In this document: piece by piece, positions 16,205-24,455 of the stretch
Numbering within the stretch: the stretch's first letter is position 1
How the letters are laid out: each line of letters starts with the position of its first letter
From: Oscillatoriales cyanobacterium
GTDB lineage: Bacteria; Cyanobacteriota; Cyanobacteriia; Cyanobacteriales; Microcoleaceae
Direction of reading: 5' to 3'
DNA: 64,000 nucleotides
NCBI GenBank assembly: GCA_004292745.1
Contig: RDXH01000031.1
Coordinates: 1-64,000 of the forward strand
Translations under genes and position numbers: made by a program
The notes under the pieces: generated by a model
The model's database searches: none
Seen by the model: the letters and a program-made list of their open reading frames with translations, nothing else
Told to the model about the DNA's origin: nothing

Positions 16205-17227
16205 TTAGTTTAATTGATTTTCTCTCTCCTCTACCAGTTCTGCCACTGCTGTTTTGATAAAATTATTAACTAGCCAGTCGCGGGTGCGCGAGAAATTACT
16301 GCCCAATTCCAGGTACTGATTGCCTAATTTGGTCTTGAATTCTTTGGGGAAAATCTCTTTGGCCACTAACATTTTTTTCCAGTGAGTTAGATCGCTGGCA
16401 TTCCCTTCGGGAAAACGGTGGTACAAATAGTCAAATGCGATCGCCTCTAAAATTTCTCCACCCAGGATTCGCCTCCGTTTCACAGCTATTTGTGGCGAAA
16501 TTTTTGTCCCTTCAATTAGATCGCTTTTTTGACTAATCTTCTCAACAACTGCTTTGCTAATGAAATTCTGAATCAGCCAGTCGCCCGCACGCAAAAAATC
16601 GCGATCGCACTCCAAGTAAATCGCCCCAAAAACAGCCTCAAAAGTTTCCCCCAGAAATCTCTTGTACTCACTTTTTTCTGTTTCTTTCCCATGAACACTC
16701 TGCAAGCTAAGTTCCTGCAAACTCAAACTAATCGCAAATTCCGATAGTTTGTTCTTGTCTAGTAACTGAGATTTTAAATTTGAGATACAATCTCGATCGA
16801 GCTGAGGATATTGGCGGTATAGATAATCGGTAACAACCGCACTCAAAATCGCGCTTCCTAGGATAGCCAGCCTTTTGTACTTGACATCTCGATCCACTGA
16901 CGAGTCAAAAGATGTGCCTCGCAAATCCTTCGTATCGCCACGGTGAGTCAAGGCTATTTCCAGTAATTGTGTTTTCTGAAAGTTAGAAAAGCCGATCGCT
17001 ATTTTGATAGCCTCAACATCTATACTGGTAATCCTGTCAACTTCTAAATCTTCTGCTGCCACTTTTCCCCATTCTGCCAACCAATCTCCACCAGCATCAT
17101 CCACATACAAATCTACAAAATTTATCCCATTTTTCATCCAGTCATCCTGCATTTTTCGGGCAGATTCCAGTTTTTCCAACACTTTTTGTAAACTTTTTTC
17201 AACAGTCGTTGTGCCTTGTGCTGTCAT
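16205..17227 (-). CDS. Degenerate tandem RNase III-like protein
   Basis: A 340-residue protein. Residues ~85-225 follow the RNase III fold: LLEIALTHRG (88-97), KRLAILGSAILSAVVTDYLY (118-137), a TKLR-like stretch (149-160) and LGETFEAVFGAIYLE (192-206). In the signature, normally ERLEFLGD, the three acidic residues are Lys118, Ala121 and Ser125. In the second half, Glu194 and Glu197 occupy the Asp/Glu positions. A second, shorter copy follows (RRRILGGEILEAIAFDYLYHRFP, 251-273, cited in part), also lacking the acids. No dsRNA-binding domain is seen. It is therefore probably a non-catalytic RNA-binding or scaffold protein. It lies 140 bp upstream of the kinase gene, within the phospho-signalling set. 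Confidence 0.78.
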   Translation of the reverse strand: MTAQGTTTVEKSLQKVLEKLESARKMQDDWMKNGINFVDLYVDDAGGDWLAEWGKVAAEDLEVDRITSIDVEAIKIAIGFSNFQKTQLLEIALTHRGDTKDLRGTSFDSSVDRDVKYKRLAILGSAILSAVVTDYLYRQYPQLDRDCISNLKSQLLDKNKLSEFAISLSLQELSLQSVHGKETEKSEYKRFLGETFEAVFGAIYLECDRDFLRAGDWLIQNFISKAVVEKISQKSDLIEGTKISPQIAVKRRRILGGEILEAIAFDYLYHRFPEGNASDLTHWKKMLVAKEIFPKEFKTKLGNQYLELGSNFSRTRDWLVNNFIKTAVAELVEERENQLN

Positions 17228-17639
17228 GGTGTTATTTTTGATCGAATTTTAAGGTTGCTATACTATCGGGCTAGGGAAATATCTAGAGCTTCACAAGCGT
17301 CCATTCATAGCAAATATCTGAGTTACCCTCTGCTAGGACGCTATTTTCTTTTCCTGGACGCAACAACCGGGTTTCTTAAACTCATTGCATCATTTGAAAT
17401 TCATTAGCAGAACGAGAAACCTAGTTTTTTTCCCGTTTAATTCGTAAGTCCTGTGTGCCTAATCGCTGTTTCCAGCGGCTAGTTCCTAGGTTGGACTTAA
17501 AGCCATCTTATTTTGTTTTGTCTAAATTAGATTTTTTGAGCCCGGAAAGGCAGAGAATGCTGAGGAATAGCCGACAGAGAAATATTCACATTTTTTCACA
17601 ACTTTTTTTAACAACATTTACGCGGCTCCCTTCTGGATT
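17228..17639. other. 412-bp intergenic region with CCGGGTTTCT-type inverted repeat
   Basis: No gene is seen. At about 17365-17376 AACCGGGTTTCT pairs imperfectly (10 of 12) with AGAAACCTAGTT at 17413-17424, followed by a T-run. This is a form of the AGAAACCCGGTTTCT repeat that recurs at 33168-33220. It may act as a terminator for plus-strand read-through. Confidence 0.5.
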
Positions 17640-18335
17640 CTAGGAAAATTTTAGGTAAGTCCCCGGCTGTAAATTATCGCTGTTGTATAATGCCATGTTA
17701 ACTAATCGAACTACCGAATTTTCAATACTTGGATTGTAACTTAAAAATAATCCTCTGTCAATCCCCCATTCCTGAAGAGTTTTTTGCCAATTATCATATT
17801 TTTCTTGCGAAAATTCATCCGAAATACTGGTGATTTGTATACATAAAGGCTGATGTTCCCGGCTGCTGACTATGGAATCCGTAGCCATCGAAAGATCGGC
17901 TATATAACGCTGTATAAAAGAAGTATCTTCTCGCTGCTGAATGTGAGTTATTATCGATTGCAGGATCTGCTCGTCAGCCGGATAAAAGTCTCCAGCCATT
18001 AATTTTTTCTTCCAAATATGAAATTTGCGATCGGTTTCACTCAGCCATTTAGGAAAGAGATAGCTATACCAATATCTTTCCGCAGAAGTCATTAACTCAA
18101 AGGCCGCTTGTTGCGCTGCTTCCGAAGGTAGAGATTTGACAGCCAACCAAACTTCGGAATCACTGACAAGCTGTAGCAGAAAAGCCATCACAAATTTTTT
18201 GGCAGTTAGCGAACCGGGTTTGACATCTTTTACCCAGCGATAAATTTCATCCAATCTTCTCGCCAAACTCGGATCTATTGGATATGCTTCGCTAATTAGG
18301 GATTTGAGTTGATCCTTAATCTCTTGTGCTTGCAA
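17640..18335 (-). CDS. Hypothetical soluble protein in the vWA/PP2C/kinase set
   Basis: A 231-residue protein that I do not recognise. It is mostly helical in appearance: residues 1-60 (MQAQEIKDQLKSLISEAYP and following), a Trp/Tyr-rich centre (RYWYSYLFPKWLSE, about residues 93-106) and a C-terminal half with beta-like character (PLCIQITSISDEF). There is no signal peptide or membrane segment. It lies between the PP2C gene (205 bp upstream) and the RNase III-like gene (412 bp downstream), all in the same direction. Position suggests it belongs to the same signalling system, perhaps as a partner or substrate; the sequence itself gives no direct evidence. Confidence 0.6.
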   Translation of the reverse strand: MQAQEIKDQLKSLISEAYPIDPSLARRLDEIYRWVKDVKPGSLTAKKFVMAFLLQLVSDSEVWLAVKSLPSEAAQQAAFELMTSAERYWYSYLFPKWLSETDRKFHIWKKKLMAGDFYPADEQILQSIITHIQQREDTSFIQRYIADLSMATDSIVSSREHQPLCIQITSISDEFSQEKYDNWQKTLQEWGIDRGLFLSYNPSIENSVVRLVNMALYNSDNLQPGTYLKFS

Positions 18336-18540
18336 GTGATGACCTACTGTTAAACGGGAGCATAATTGTTGACAAGTCGATTTTATTATAGAACCGCTAC
18401 GTTGAACAGATGAGACTTCTTGCCCAAATCAGAATCGCTTTTTTAGCGCAGATGAACGCCCACCGACGCAGATAATTTCTTACTACTGCGGACAAACTTA
18501 ATAAAGTTTTACAAGACTCACTGTTGCAAGATGTCTACTG

Positions 18541-19326
18541 TTAATTTTCTGGTGCTTGCGAACTCAAACAACTTGCCAACAATAATGTTAAGTCATCATC
18601 GGTACGTTCGGAAACGCGCGGCGATCGCAAAAAAGACTCCAACTGCTGTTGTGCATCAGACTCATCTTGAACTTGAGCAGAAAATCGAAACAGGGGTGCA
18701 AAAAATGGACCGTGGGGTACGCCTTCGGGGATTTTCAGGGCTAGCATTTGCAAACCGTCGGAAAACACAGCTAAATGCGCCATTTTTTCCCGTCGCACAT
18801 GAAATTGTGCGGTTTCTATGGCGTTGGGGGAAATCAAAAAAATGGTTTCATTGATATATTCACCACAGGGAGGTACTGTCAGGGCGATCGCACTTCCTTG
18901 ATTATCACCCGCCACGGCCGCACCATCACCGATTTGAGCAACGGCGATTAATTCGGGTGTAGCCACCACCGCAATTAAAGTGCAAGCTAAATCTCTAGCC
19001 CCCACTCCCCGCGCCGCGGCTTCTGTTTCCACAGCCGCCCGTGCGACTTGAAGTGCGGATGTCAGGAATACTTGCCATTGGCTGTCATCTTCAGGTAGCA
19101 TTTCTGATTGCCCACAAATTGTTTCGACAACTGCTTCCACGGCAATTTTAGCACCTACTTCTGCCAGTGTTGCCGAACCCGCACCATCGGCAACACTGGC
19201 CGCCAAAACACCATTGGGCAACCGCCGCCAGCAGTGGGCATCTTGACAAGGTTGCGATCGCTTGGAGTGACTCGTCCCCATCACCGATGCCGCTACCACT
19301 TGCCACTTTGTCATTTGTTCTGTCAT
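18541..19326 (-). CDS. PP2C-type serine/threonine phosphatase
   Basis: A 261-residue PP2C (PPM) phosphatase of the short bacterial kind. The metal-binding motifs are all visible: QDAHCW (Asp29), VADGAGS (47-51), QIGDGAAV near 133, FSDGLQML near 190 and RTDDDLTLL near 243. The enzyme should remove phosphate from Ser/Thr with two metal ions, in the cytoplasm. It starts 74 bp downstream of the vWA gene stop, in the same direction, and together with the downstream Ser/Thr kinase makes the writer/eraser pair of a TerY-P triad. The family is certain; the partner substrate is inferred. Confidence 0.93.
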   Translation of the reverse strand: MTEQMTKWQVVAASVMGTSHSKRSQPCQDAHCWRRLPNGVLAASVADGAGSATLAEVGAKIAVEAVVETICGQSEMLPEDDSQWQVFLTSALQVARAAVETEAAARGVGARDLACTLIAVVATPELIAVAQIGDGAAVAGDNQGSAIALTVPPCGEYINETIFLISPNAIETAQFHVRREKMAHLAVFSDGLQMLALKIPEGVPHGPFFAPLFRFSAQVQDESDAQQQLESFLRSPRVSERTDDDLTLLLASCLSSQAPEN

Positions 19327-19400
19327 TTGTCAGTTATCAGATGTTAGTAGTTAATTGTTAGTAGTTAATTGTTATAGCCTTTCTCAGAAAGATGAGGTAC

Positions 19401-20132
19401 TCATGGGCATAGGGCATAGGGCATAGGGCATAGGGCATAGGGCATAGGGCATACCTCACCACGCTTGAGAAAAACGGTTCCCCACCCCGGAGGTGGTAAG
19501 GCTACTTGTTCATCAATTTTTGAGTGAGAGACTCGCTGCATACTAGCTGAAAGCCAAATAAACATCTCCCTAAAATCCAATCCTTTTAATTTTACAGGAG
19601 TCCGTTCCACAATTTCGGCGAGACGGGCAATATTAGCACCTTCGACTCCTACCGCAAAAAAAGCAACGCGCTTGTTAGTTTCTTCCTCTTTAATCCGCCG
19701 TGAAGCGATGTCTACAATATCGTCCGATTCGCCTTGGGGTTCTCCATCAGTAATCATAAATACCCACGGCCGATAATAGGTAATTCCGTTGTTGCGATAT
19801 TCCGATTTGCGGGCGGCGATTAAATCTAGCGCTTGCTGAATACCTGCACCCATGTGAGTTTGTCCTTGGGCTTTCAGCAGCGGTGTCTCGAATTGGTCGG
19901 CCGTCACGAAATCCTGCACAACTTTGATATGATTGTCAAAGGAAATAATCGCGACTTCGACTCGCTTTTTTGCCAATTCATCTTTAATCAGATCGTCCCT
20001 AAAAGTTTGCAGCCCTTCATTCAAGGCATCTATAGGAGCACCTTGCATTGAACCGGAGGTGTCCAACAGGAGGACGCAGGGACAACGCGGCTCAGGGTTT
20101 TCGGCAAATTCTACGGCTTCGTCTAGTCTCAT
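19401..20132 (-). CDS. von Willebrand factor A (TerY-like) protein with repeat-encoded tail
   Basis: A 243-residue protein that is almost wholly a vWA domain. The MIDAS motif DTSGSMQG starts at residue 24, the conserved Thr follows in QGQTHMGAG, and MITDGEPQG supplies the third metal position. This compact form matches TerY-like vWA proteins, which act as metal-dependent adaptors. The natural end is probably near residue 220 (PPPGWGTV). Residues ~227-243 (CPMPYALCPMPYALCP) are encoded by a heptamer array, and the TGA at 19401-19403 is the first stop past the array. It is the first gene of the vWA, PP2C, unknown, RNase III-like, kinase series. Confidence 0.93.
   Translation of the reverse strand: MRLDEAVEFAENPEPRCPCVLLLDTSGSMQGAPIDALNEGLQTFRDDLIKDELAKKRVEVAIISFDNHIKVVQDFVTADQFETPLLKAQGQTHMGAGIQQALDLIAARKSEYRNNGITYYRPWVFMITDGEPQGESDDIVDIASRRIKEEETNKRVAFFAVGVEGANIARLAEIVERTPVKLKGLDFREMFIWLSASMQRVSHSKIDEQVALPPPGWGTVFLKRGEVCPMPYALCPMPYALCP
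19405..19453. repeat. Heptamer array (GGGCATA)x7 in vWA gene 3' end
   Basis: Seven perfect copies of GGGCATA, of the short tandemly repeated heptanucleotide class known in cyanobacteria. They are read on the minus strand as the last residues of the vWA protein. Length variation would change the protein tail, and possibly the stop used, since seven bases is not a codon multiple. Confidence 0.97.
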
Positions 20133-20382
20133 GGTTCGCGATTGACCTTGGAGTGGCTGGATTTTTTGGTTTGCTAGTTTCTAGCCTAGCAAGTTAGCAA
20201 CCTATGGAACTGAAATTGCTATGGCGATCGCATTTTACCATTAGTGGGAAATATGAGGTCAAAGATCAAAAAGGCCCTCATCCGAGTTCATCGGCCGTCA
20301 AAAAAAGTAAATCCAGCCCTTCGACCCTTCGACTCCGCAGTTGGGCTAGTAGAGTCGAAGGGCACTGCTACTGACTGGTGAG

Positions 20383-20502
20383 GGGGAATGGGGAATGGGG
20401 AATGGGGAATGGGGAATGGGGAATGGGGAATGGGGAATGGGGAATTGGAATTAACACCAATTACCAATCACCAATTACCAATTACCAATTACCAATAACT
20501 AA
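20383..20502. repeat. Heptamer arrays (GGGGAAT)x9 and ACCAATT-type
   Basis: Nine perfect GGGGAAT copies (20383-20445) are followed by ACCAATTACCAATC-type heptamers up to 20502. They fill most of the 371-bp gap between the divergent vWA gene and the small membrane-protein gene. Just upstream (20316-20365) are copies of a CTTCGACTC-type repeat in inverted orientation, related to the 24264-24317 array. Confidence 0.95.
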
Positions 20503-20503
20503 T

Positions 20504-20758
20504 ATGAAAAATATTTCCGAACCAAAAAAAATTAGTGCTTGGGATTTCAAACCTTGGTGGTGTCAGCCTTGGTCGATTCTTTTAACAGGAATTAGTCTGA
20601 TTACTGGCAGTTGGTTTTTATTTAAAACTGTTTGGATTACAGTTATAGTGGCTATACCATTATTAGCGTGGATGGGTTTTTTCTTGTTAGTTTGGCCGAG
20701 ACTCATGCTGTCAAGTGGTATCCTGGAAAAATACCAGGAATCAGCAGGAAATGAATAG
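20504..20758 (+). CDS. Small two-helix membrane protein (KPWWCQPWSI motif)
   Basis: An 84-residue protein. I chose the ATG at 20504 because translation further upstream would be only repeat-encoded (GNGEWGM). The sequence SAWDFKPWWCQPWSILLTGI, then two hydrophobic helices (about 24-43 and 48-68), is a pattern I associate with a conserved cyanobacterial family (possibly DUF6737; from memory). It is probably located in the thylakoid or plasma membrane. The function is unknown. It stands alone, and the heptamer array directly in front must contain or displace its promoter. Confidence 0.72.
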   Translation: MKNISEPKKISAWDFKPWWCQPWSILLTGISLITGSWFLFKTVWITVIVAIPLLAWMGFFLLVWPRLMLSSGILEKYQESAGNE

Positions 20759-20819
20759 CCACTCTAGGTAAAATTTTTTGGTATAGATAAGATATATCCT
20801 ATTCAATGCGAGCAGGAAC

Positions 20820-22061
20820 TCAACTTTGAAATTCAGCAATTCTTCTGACAGCTTCTGCCAAAATTTCCGGTGATTCAACTAAGGCAAATCGCACATAGCC
20901 TTCTCCAGATTTGCCAAAGCCGGCACCGGGGGAAGCTGCAACTCCTGTGCTTTCTACTAACTCAGTGCAAAATTTCACGGAATCTAAAGCCCCTTGTTTT
21001 GGGAGTTTCGCCCAAACGTACATGGTGGCGGGGGGTAATGGTACTTCCCAGCCAATGTCTTGTAAAGCATGGACGAAGGTATCCCGTCGTTGTCGGAAGG
21101 TTTCTACACTGGTTTTAATGGTGTCCTGGGGGCCAGTTAATGCAGCGATCGCTCCATTCAAAATTCCTTGGTATTGATTGAAATCTACGGTGGCTTTTAC
21201 CTGTCGCAGTGCTTCAATGATTTGGGCATTGCCGATCGCGTATCCGACTCGAAAACCACCCATATTGTACGACTTCGAGAGTGTAAAAAACTCGATGGAC
21301 ACGCTTTTATCTGGATCTGCCTGAAAAATAGACGGGGCCATCACTTTTCGATACTCCTCGTTACCTGGAATATCCTGGTAAGCCTGCTGCTTTGGCTCTG
21401 CCTCTATGCTAGAATTGCGATCGTCAAAAACCAAATCCACATAGGGGAAATCGTGCACCAAAACCAGCCCGTTTTCCAGACAAAAAGCGACGGCTTTCTC
21501 AAAAAAGGCTAAAGGCGCGATCGCAGTTGTCGGATTATGAGGATAACTCAAAACCATCATCTTCGACTGAGCTAAAACAGGTTTGGGAATATCATCAAAT
21601 ACTGGCAAAAACTGATTTTCTACCAACAACGGCATCGGATAAATTTGCCCGCCAGCCAAATAAACACCACCCGCATGGGAGGGATAACCCGGATCGAGCA
21701 ACAAAGCAAAATCTCCGGGGTTGAGTATAGCTAAAGGCAAATGGGCCGTGCCTTCTTGGGAACCAATTAAAGGCAGCACTTCTGTTTCTGGATTGACAGA
21801 AATCCCGAATTTTTGTTGATACCAAGTCGCCGCTGCTTCCCGAAAAGATTTCGTCCCGTTAAACAGCAAATAGCCGTGGGTGCTGGAGTCAGACAGAGAA
21901 AGTGCGATCGCCTCTGTAATGTGAGCAGCAGTCGGCAAATCGGAAGAACCTAGAGACAAATCAATCACATTTTTACCGGCGATTCTCGCTAGAGATTTCG
22001 CCCAATCCATATCGGCAAATACATTAAATTGTAGAGGTTGTAAGCGATCGGCGAATTTCAT
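20820..22061 (-). CDS. Class I/II PLP aminotransferase (LL-DAP aminotransferase-like)
   Basis: A 413-residue fold-type I aminotransferase. Visible features are the N-terminal DLSLGSSDLP substrate loop, the GSQEGTAHLP PLP-phosphate region, YPHNPTT, the HDFPYVDLVFDD aspartate region and the Schiff-base lysine in TLSKSYNMGG near residue 263. The overall pattern is closest to the AlaC/DapL-like group (amino donors such as glutamate or alanine); the exact substrate cannot be read. About 30 residues between VFDD and SVSIEFF (SSIEAEPKQQ onward) look like an insertion relative to the family. The ATG at 22061 fits the family start. No operon partner is evident. Confidence 0.88.
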   Translation of the reverse strand: MKFADRLQPLQFNVFADMDWAKSLARIAGKNVIDLSLGSSDLPTAAHITEAIALSLSDSSTHGYLLFNGTKSFREAAATWYQQKFGISVNPETEVLPLIGSQEGTAHLPLAILNPGDFALLLDPGYPSHAGGVYLAGGQIYPMPLLVENQFLPVFDDIPKPVLAQSKMMVLSYPHNPTTAIAPLAFFEKAVAFCLENGLVLVHDFPYVDLVFDDRNSSIEAEPKQQAYQDIPGNEEYRKVMAPSIFQADPDKSVSIEFFTLSKSYNMGGFRVGYAIGNAQIIEALRQVKATVDFNQYQGILNGAIAALTGPQDTIKTSVETFRQRRDTFVHALQDIGWEVPLPPATMYVWAKLPKQGALDSVKFCTELVESTGVAASPGAGFGKSGEGYVRFALVESPEILAEAVRRIAEFQS

Positions 22062-22154
22062 ATTTTTATCAATTAATTTGGTAATTTTAGTTCCGGTAGA
22101 TTCGATTTTACTATATTGTTTGTTTCCAAAATCAATGGTTTGTGAAACCAGCCT

Positions 22155-22805
22155 CTACAACAATTTTTCCAACCGCCTAATGCGATCGCGAAAATTTCTT
22201 AAACTCGCGCTTCTGCCTAGATTTGTACTTTGAGCTACAAACTCGGCTATCATTTCAACAATTGGTAATCCTGGAAAAATTGGGCTACTTGGGAATGCAA
22301 CATATCTCCCATCTTGCAGTACATTAATTTGCAATTGATTATTTTCATACCGCCACAGTTCAGGAACTTGTAAAGCTTGATAAGCATCCAATTGCGTTTT
22401 GGAAGTGACATCGATTTCAATTGCCAAATCAGGAGGAGGATCTACTGTTAAATCCACCCGCCGTTTCCCTCTCATTTGCTGATGGTTTTCAATATAGAAA
22501 CACTGATCTGGTTCCACACCGCTTTTTTGGGTTTCTCGTTTAAAAGTCGTGGAACCAAAGCACTCGCAATCTATTTCTAATTCTTCTAGCAATATTTTCA
22601 CCATATCACCAATTAGTTCTTTATCTACCTCATGTTCTGGTAAAGGCATCCGAATCTCCAATGTTCCTTGGCTATAAGCTAAGCGCGCGGATCGAGCTTC
22701 GCCCATTTCTACTAAAATTGCTTCAAATTCTGACCAACTAATATCGTGTAGCAGCACTCGCTGTCCTAGGGGAATATCGAGCTGTCTGAGCTGAAGTGTT
22801 ACCAT
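22155..22805 (-). CDS. Uma2 family (DUF820) endonuclease-like protein
   Basis: A 216-residue member of the restriction-endonuclease-fold DUF820/Uma2 group, which is greatly expanded in cyanobacteria. The N-terminal strand and helix (ISWSEFEAILVEMGEAR) are followed by EIRMPLPEHE. The active-site region comprises GVEPDQCFYI and PPDLAIEIDVTS. DVTS is followed by Lys (SKTQ), so an acidic-acidic-Lys centre is preserved. A short basic helix ends the protein. The biological role of the family is unclear (mobile or toxin-related). It is a single gene on the minus strand, with 164 bp to the thioredoxin-like gene upstream. Confidence 0.9.
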   Translation of the reverse strand: MVTLQLRQLDIPLGQRVLLHDISWSEFEAILVEMGEARSARLAYSQGTLEIRMPLPEHEVDKELIGDMVKILLEELEIDCECFGSTTFKRETQKSGVEPDQCFYIENHQQMRGKRRVDLTVDPPPDLAIEIDVTSKTQLDAYQALQVPELWRYENNQLQINVLQDGRYVAFPSSPIFPGLPIVEMIAEFVAQSTNLGRSASLRNFRDRIRRLEKLL

Positions 22806-22969
22806 AAGATTTTACAAGTGCGATCGGACCGTGGCTATAGTTTTGTATATAGCCTTTATCTACTGAGTTCATCAACGAGTATATTGCCTTGGGTAGAGCG
22901 GGTTTGACCAATAATAATTGCCTAAAACAGACCATCTCATAAACCCGCACCCATCCAAGGACAAATATC

Positions 22970-23311
22970 TCAACCTTCAAAACTTTCTAAATTAGCCTCT
23001 AACAAACTTGTCAATTTTTGTTTAGTAATAGCTCCCTCATGAGACATCACTAATTCAGAATTTTTAAACAGCCTGATAGCAGGGACTCCTTCTATTTTAT
23101 ACTGTTTGACAGTAGCTGGATTGGGGTCAATTTCCATTTTAACCACTTTCAGCCGATCGCTGTAATTGGCTGCGATCCAGTCTATCGAAGGCGATACCAG
23201 TTTGCAAGGGCCACACCAAGCAGCCCAAAAATATGCAAGCACTGGCTGCTCTGCTTTCAGGACTTCCGTTTCAAACTTTTCGTCGCTAATGACAATTACA
23301 CTGTTGCTCAT
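22970..23311 (-). CDS. Thioredoxin-family protein
   Basis: A 113-residue thioredoxin with the active site WCGPC (32-36) in FWAAWCGPCKLVSPSID and the cis-proline in GVPAIRLF. I prefer the ATG at 23311 because it gives the standard thioredoxin length; an in-frame GTG at 23383 would add 24 residues without family similarity. It differs from the m-type thioredoxin at 48955-49278 (less acidic, YFWAAW instead of DFWAPW) and probably belongs to the divergent cyanobacterial thioredoxins. It should reduce disulfides in the cytosol. It is transcribed away from the lipoyl-transfer gene at 23456. Confidence 0.9.
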   Translation of the reverse strand: MSNSVIVISDEKFETEVLKAEQPVLAYFWAAWCGPCKLVSPSIDWIAANYSDRLKVVKMEIDPNPATVKQYKIEGVPAIRLFKNSELVMSHEGAITKQKLTSLLEANLESFEG

Positions 23312-23455
23312 GGTTAAAGAATTATTTTGCCTATTTATTGCTACAGCATTGGATCGGTGAAATTTACACAAACTTACTTTCACAGCTTCCCATGACTATT
23401 ACCAATTTTAAAACATCCTGTCCATTATGGAACGCAAACTGAGGACTGGAAACCG

Positions 23456-24199
23456 ATGACTAATTCTGTTTGGCGTTTAATTCCGCTGCTGGAAGCTTCT
23501 GGTACGGTGCAGATGGCGATCGACCAATGGCTCCTGGAACAGCATCTGGCGGGCAAAATTCCGCCAACTCTACGATTTTATACGTGGGCACCAGCGACAA
23601 TTTCTTTGGGCTATCACCAACGCCGATGGCCAGACTTTTGGGAGCAGCTATCTTGGCGCGGAATGTCTGTAGACTTAGTACGCAGACCAAGCGGCGGGCG
23701 GGCTGTTCTCCACCAGGGAGATTTAACTTATGCGGTGGTGGTGTCGGGATTAGCGGGGAGTCGTCTCCAAGCTTATCAGAATATCTGCCAGTTTTTGATT
23801 GAAGGTTGGAAGGCGATGGGTGTGGATTTGCACTACGGGGAAGCCGGACGAAATTACATTCACAATCCTAATTGTTTTGGAACTGCGACGGGTGCAGATT
23901 TAGTTACACCTGATGGTTATAAGTTAATTGGTAGCGCCCAATTACGCAGGGGCGATGCTATTTTGCAACACGGTTCTATGCGTTTACAGCCGGATTTTGA
24001 TTTGTTTTATCAAGTTTTTGGAGAAGAATTAATTACCATGAAATTACCTCTAGCTCAAGAGGGAAATGATTTGATGGAAACTGTTATTGAAGCTTTGAAA
24101 GTGGCTGCTTGTCGTTGTTTTGAAATACATTTGGAAGTGCAACCACTTTCTGAACGGGAATGGTTGGAAATTAGATCGATTCCGGTTGCACTGTTATAG
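23456..24199 (+). CDS. Lipoate/octanoyl transferase of the LplA/LipM family
   Basis: A 247-residue protein of the biotin/lipoyl protein ligase fold. Motifs are RRPSGGRAVLHQGDLTYAVV (lipoyl-loop, ~76-95), NPNCFGTATGADLV with Cys near 141, and GYKLIGSAQLRR with Lys near 154. A Cys at this place and a Lys in the GxKxxGSAQ motif match LipM-type octanoyltransferases, which move octanoyl from ACP to lipoyl domains, at least as well as LplA, so LipM is an option. There is no C-terminal LplA domain. The neighbours give no pathway context. Confidence 0.85.
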   Translation: MTNSVWRLIPLLEASGTVQMAIDQWLLEQHLAGKIPPTLRFYTWAPATISLGYHQRRWPDFWEQLSWRGMSVDLVRRPSGGRAVLHQGDLTYAVVVSGLAGSRLQAYQNICQFLIEGWKAMGVDLHYGEAGRNYIHNPNCFGTATGADLVTPDGYKLIGSAQLRRGDAILQHGSMRLQPDFDLFYQVFGEELITMKLPLAQEGNDLMETVIEALKVAACRCFEIHLEVQPLSEREWLEIRSIPVALL

Positions 24200-24263
24200 C
24201 AATATAGCAACCACCAAGATGGTTAGGAATTTTGCGATCGCTGAGCGTAGTCGAAGTATTCAA

Positions 24264-24317
24264 TTCGACTCCGCTGAGCACTTCGACTCCGCTGAGCACT
24301 TCGACTCCGCTCAGTGG
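24264..24317. repeat. Three 18-bp repeats TTCGACTCCGCTGAGCAC
   Basis: Three head-to-tail copies at 24264, 24282 and 24300, the last one diverged (CTCAGTGG). They are preceded by a GCTGAGCGTAGTCGAAG segment that is an inverted relative. Related CTTCGACTC pieces lie at 20316-20365. Non-coding. Confidence 0.9.
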
Positions 24318-24322
24318 ACCTA

Positions 24323-24443
24323 GGGAGCATCCCGATTTTGCATAGGCGAAGCATTACCGCAGACAATTTATTAGCGATAACCAGAGATTTACAGCGGTCA
24401 TGCTTCGCCCCTACGAATATATTTGCAAAACGCAGATGCACCC
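24323..24443. repeat. Nested palindromic element, family A copy 2 (arms swapped)
   Basis: A 121-bp copy of the element at 13793-13913. Here the left arm (GGGAGCATCCCGATTTTGCA) is the reverse complement of the right arm of copy 1, and the right arm is that of the left, while the 33-base loop (AGACAATTT onward) has the same strand orientation as copy 1. Loop and arms are thus inverted relative to each other. It lies between the lipoyl-transfer gene and the end of the DUF928 gene. Confidence 0.92.
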
Positions 24444-24455
24444 GTGGACAATAAA

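Noticed and set aside
13953-20132. Complete tellurite-resistance (Ter) operon
   Set aside because: No TerD, TerC or TerZ-like genes are present; only the vWA/PP2C/kinase part is seen.
20378-20503. N-terminal extension MRGNGEWGMGNGEWG of the small membrane protein
   Set aside because: Entirely heptamer-encoded; the ATG at 20504 gives a clean conserved start.
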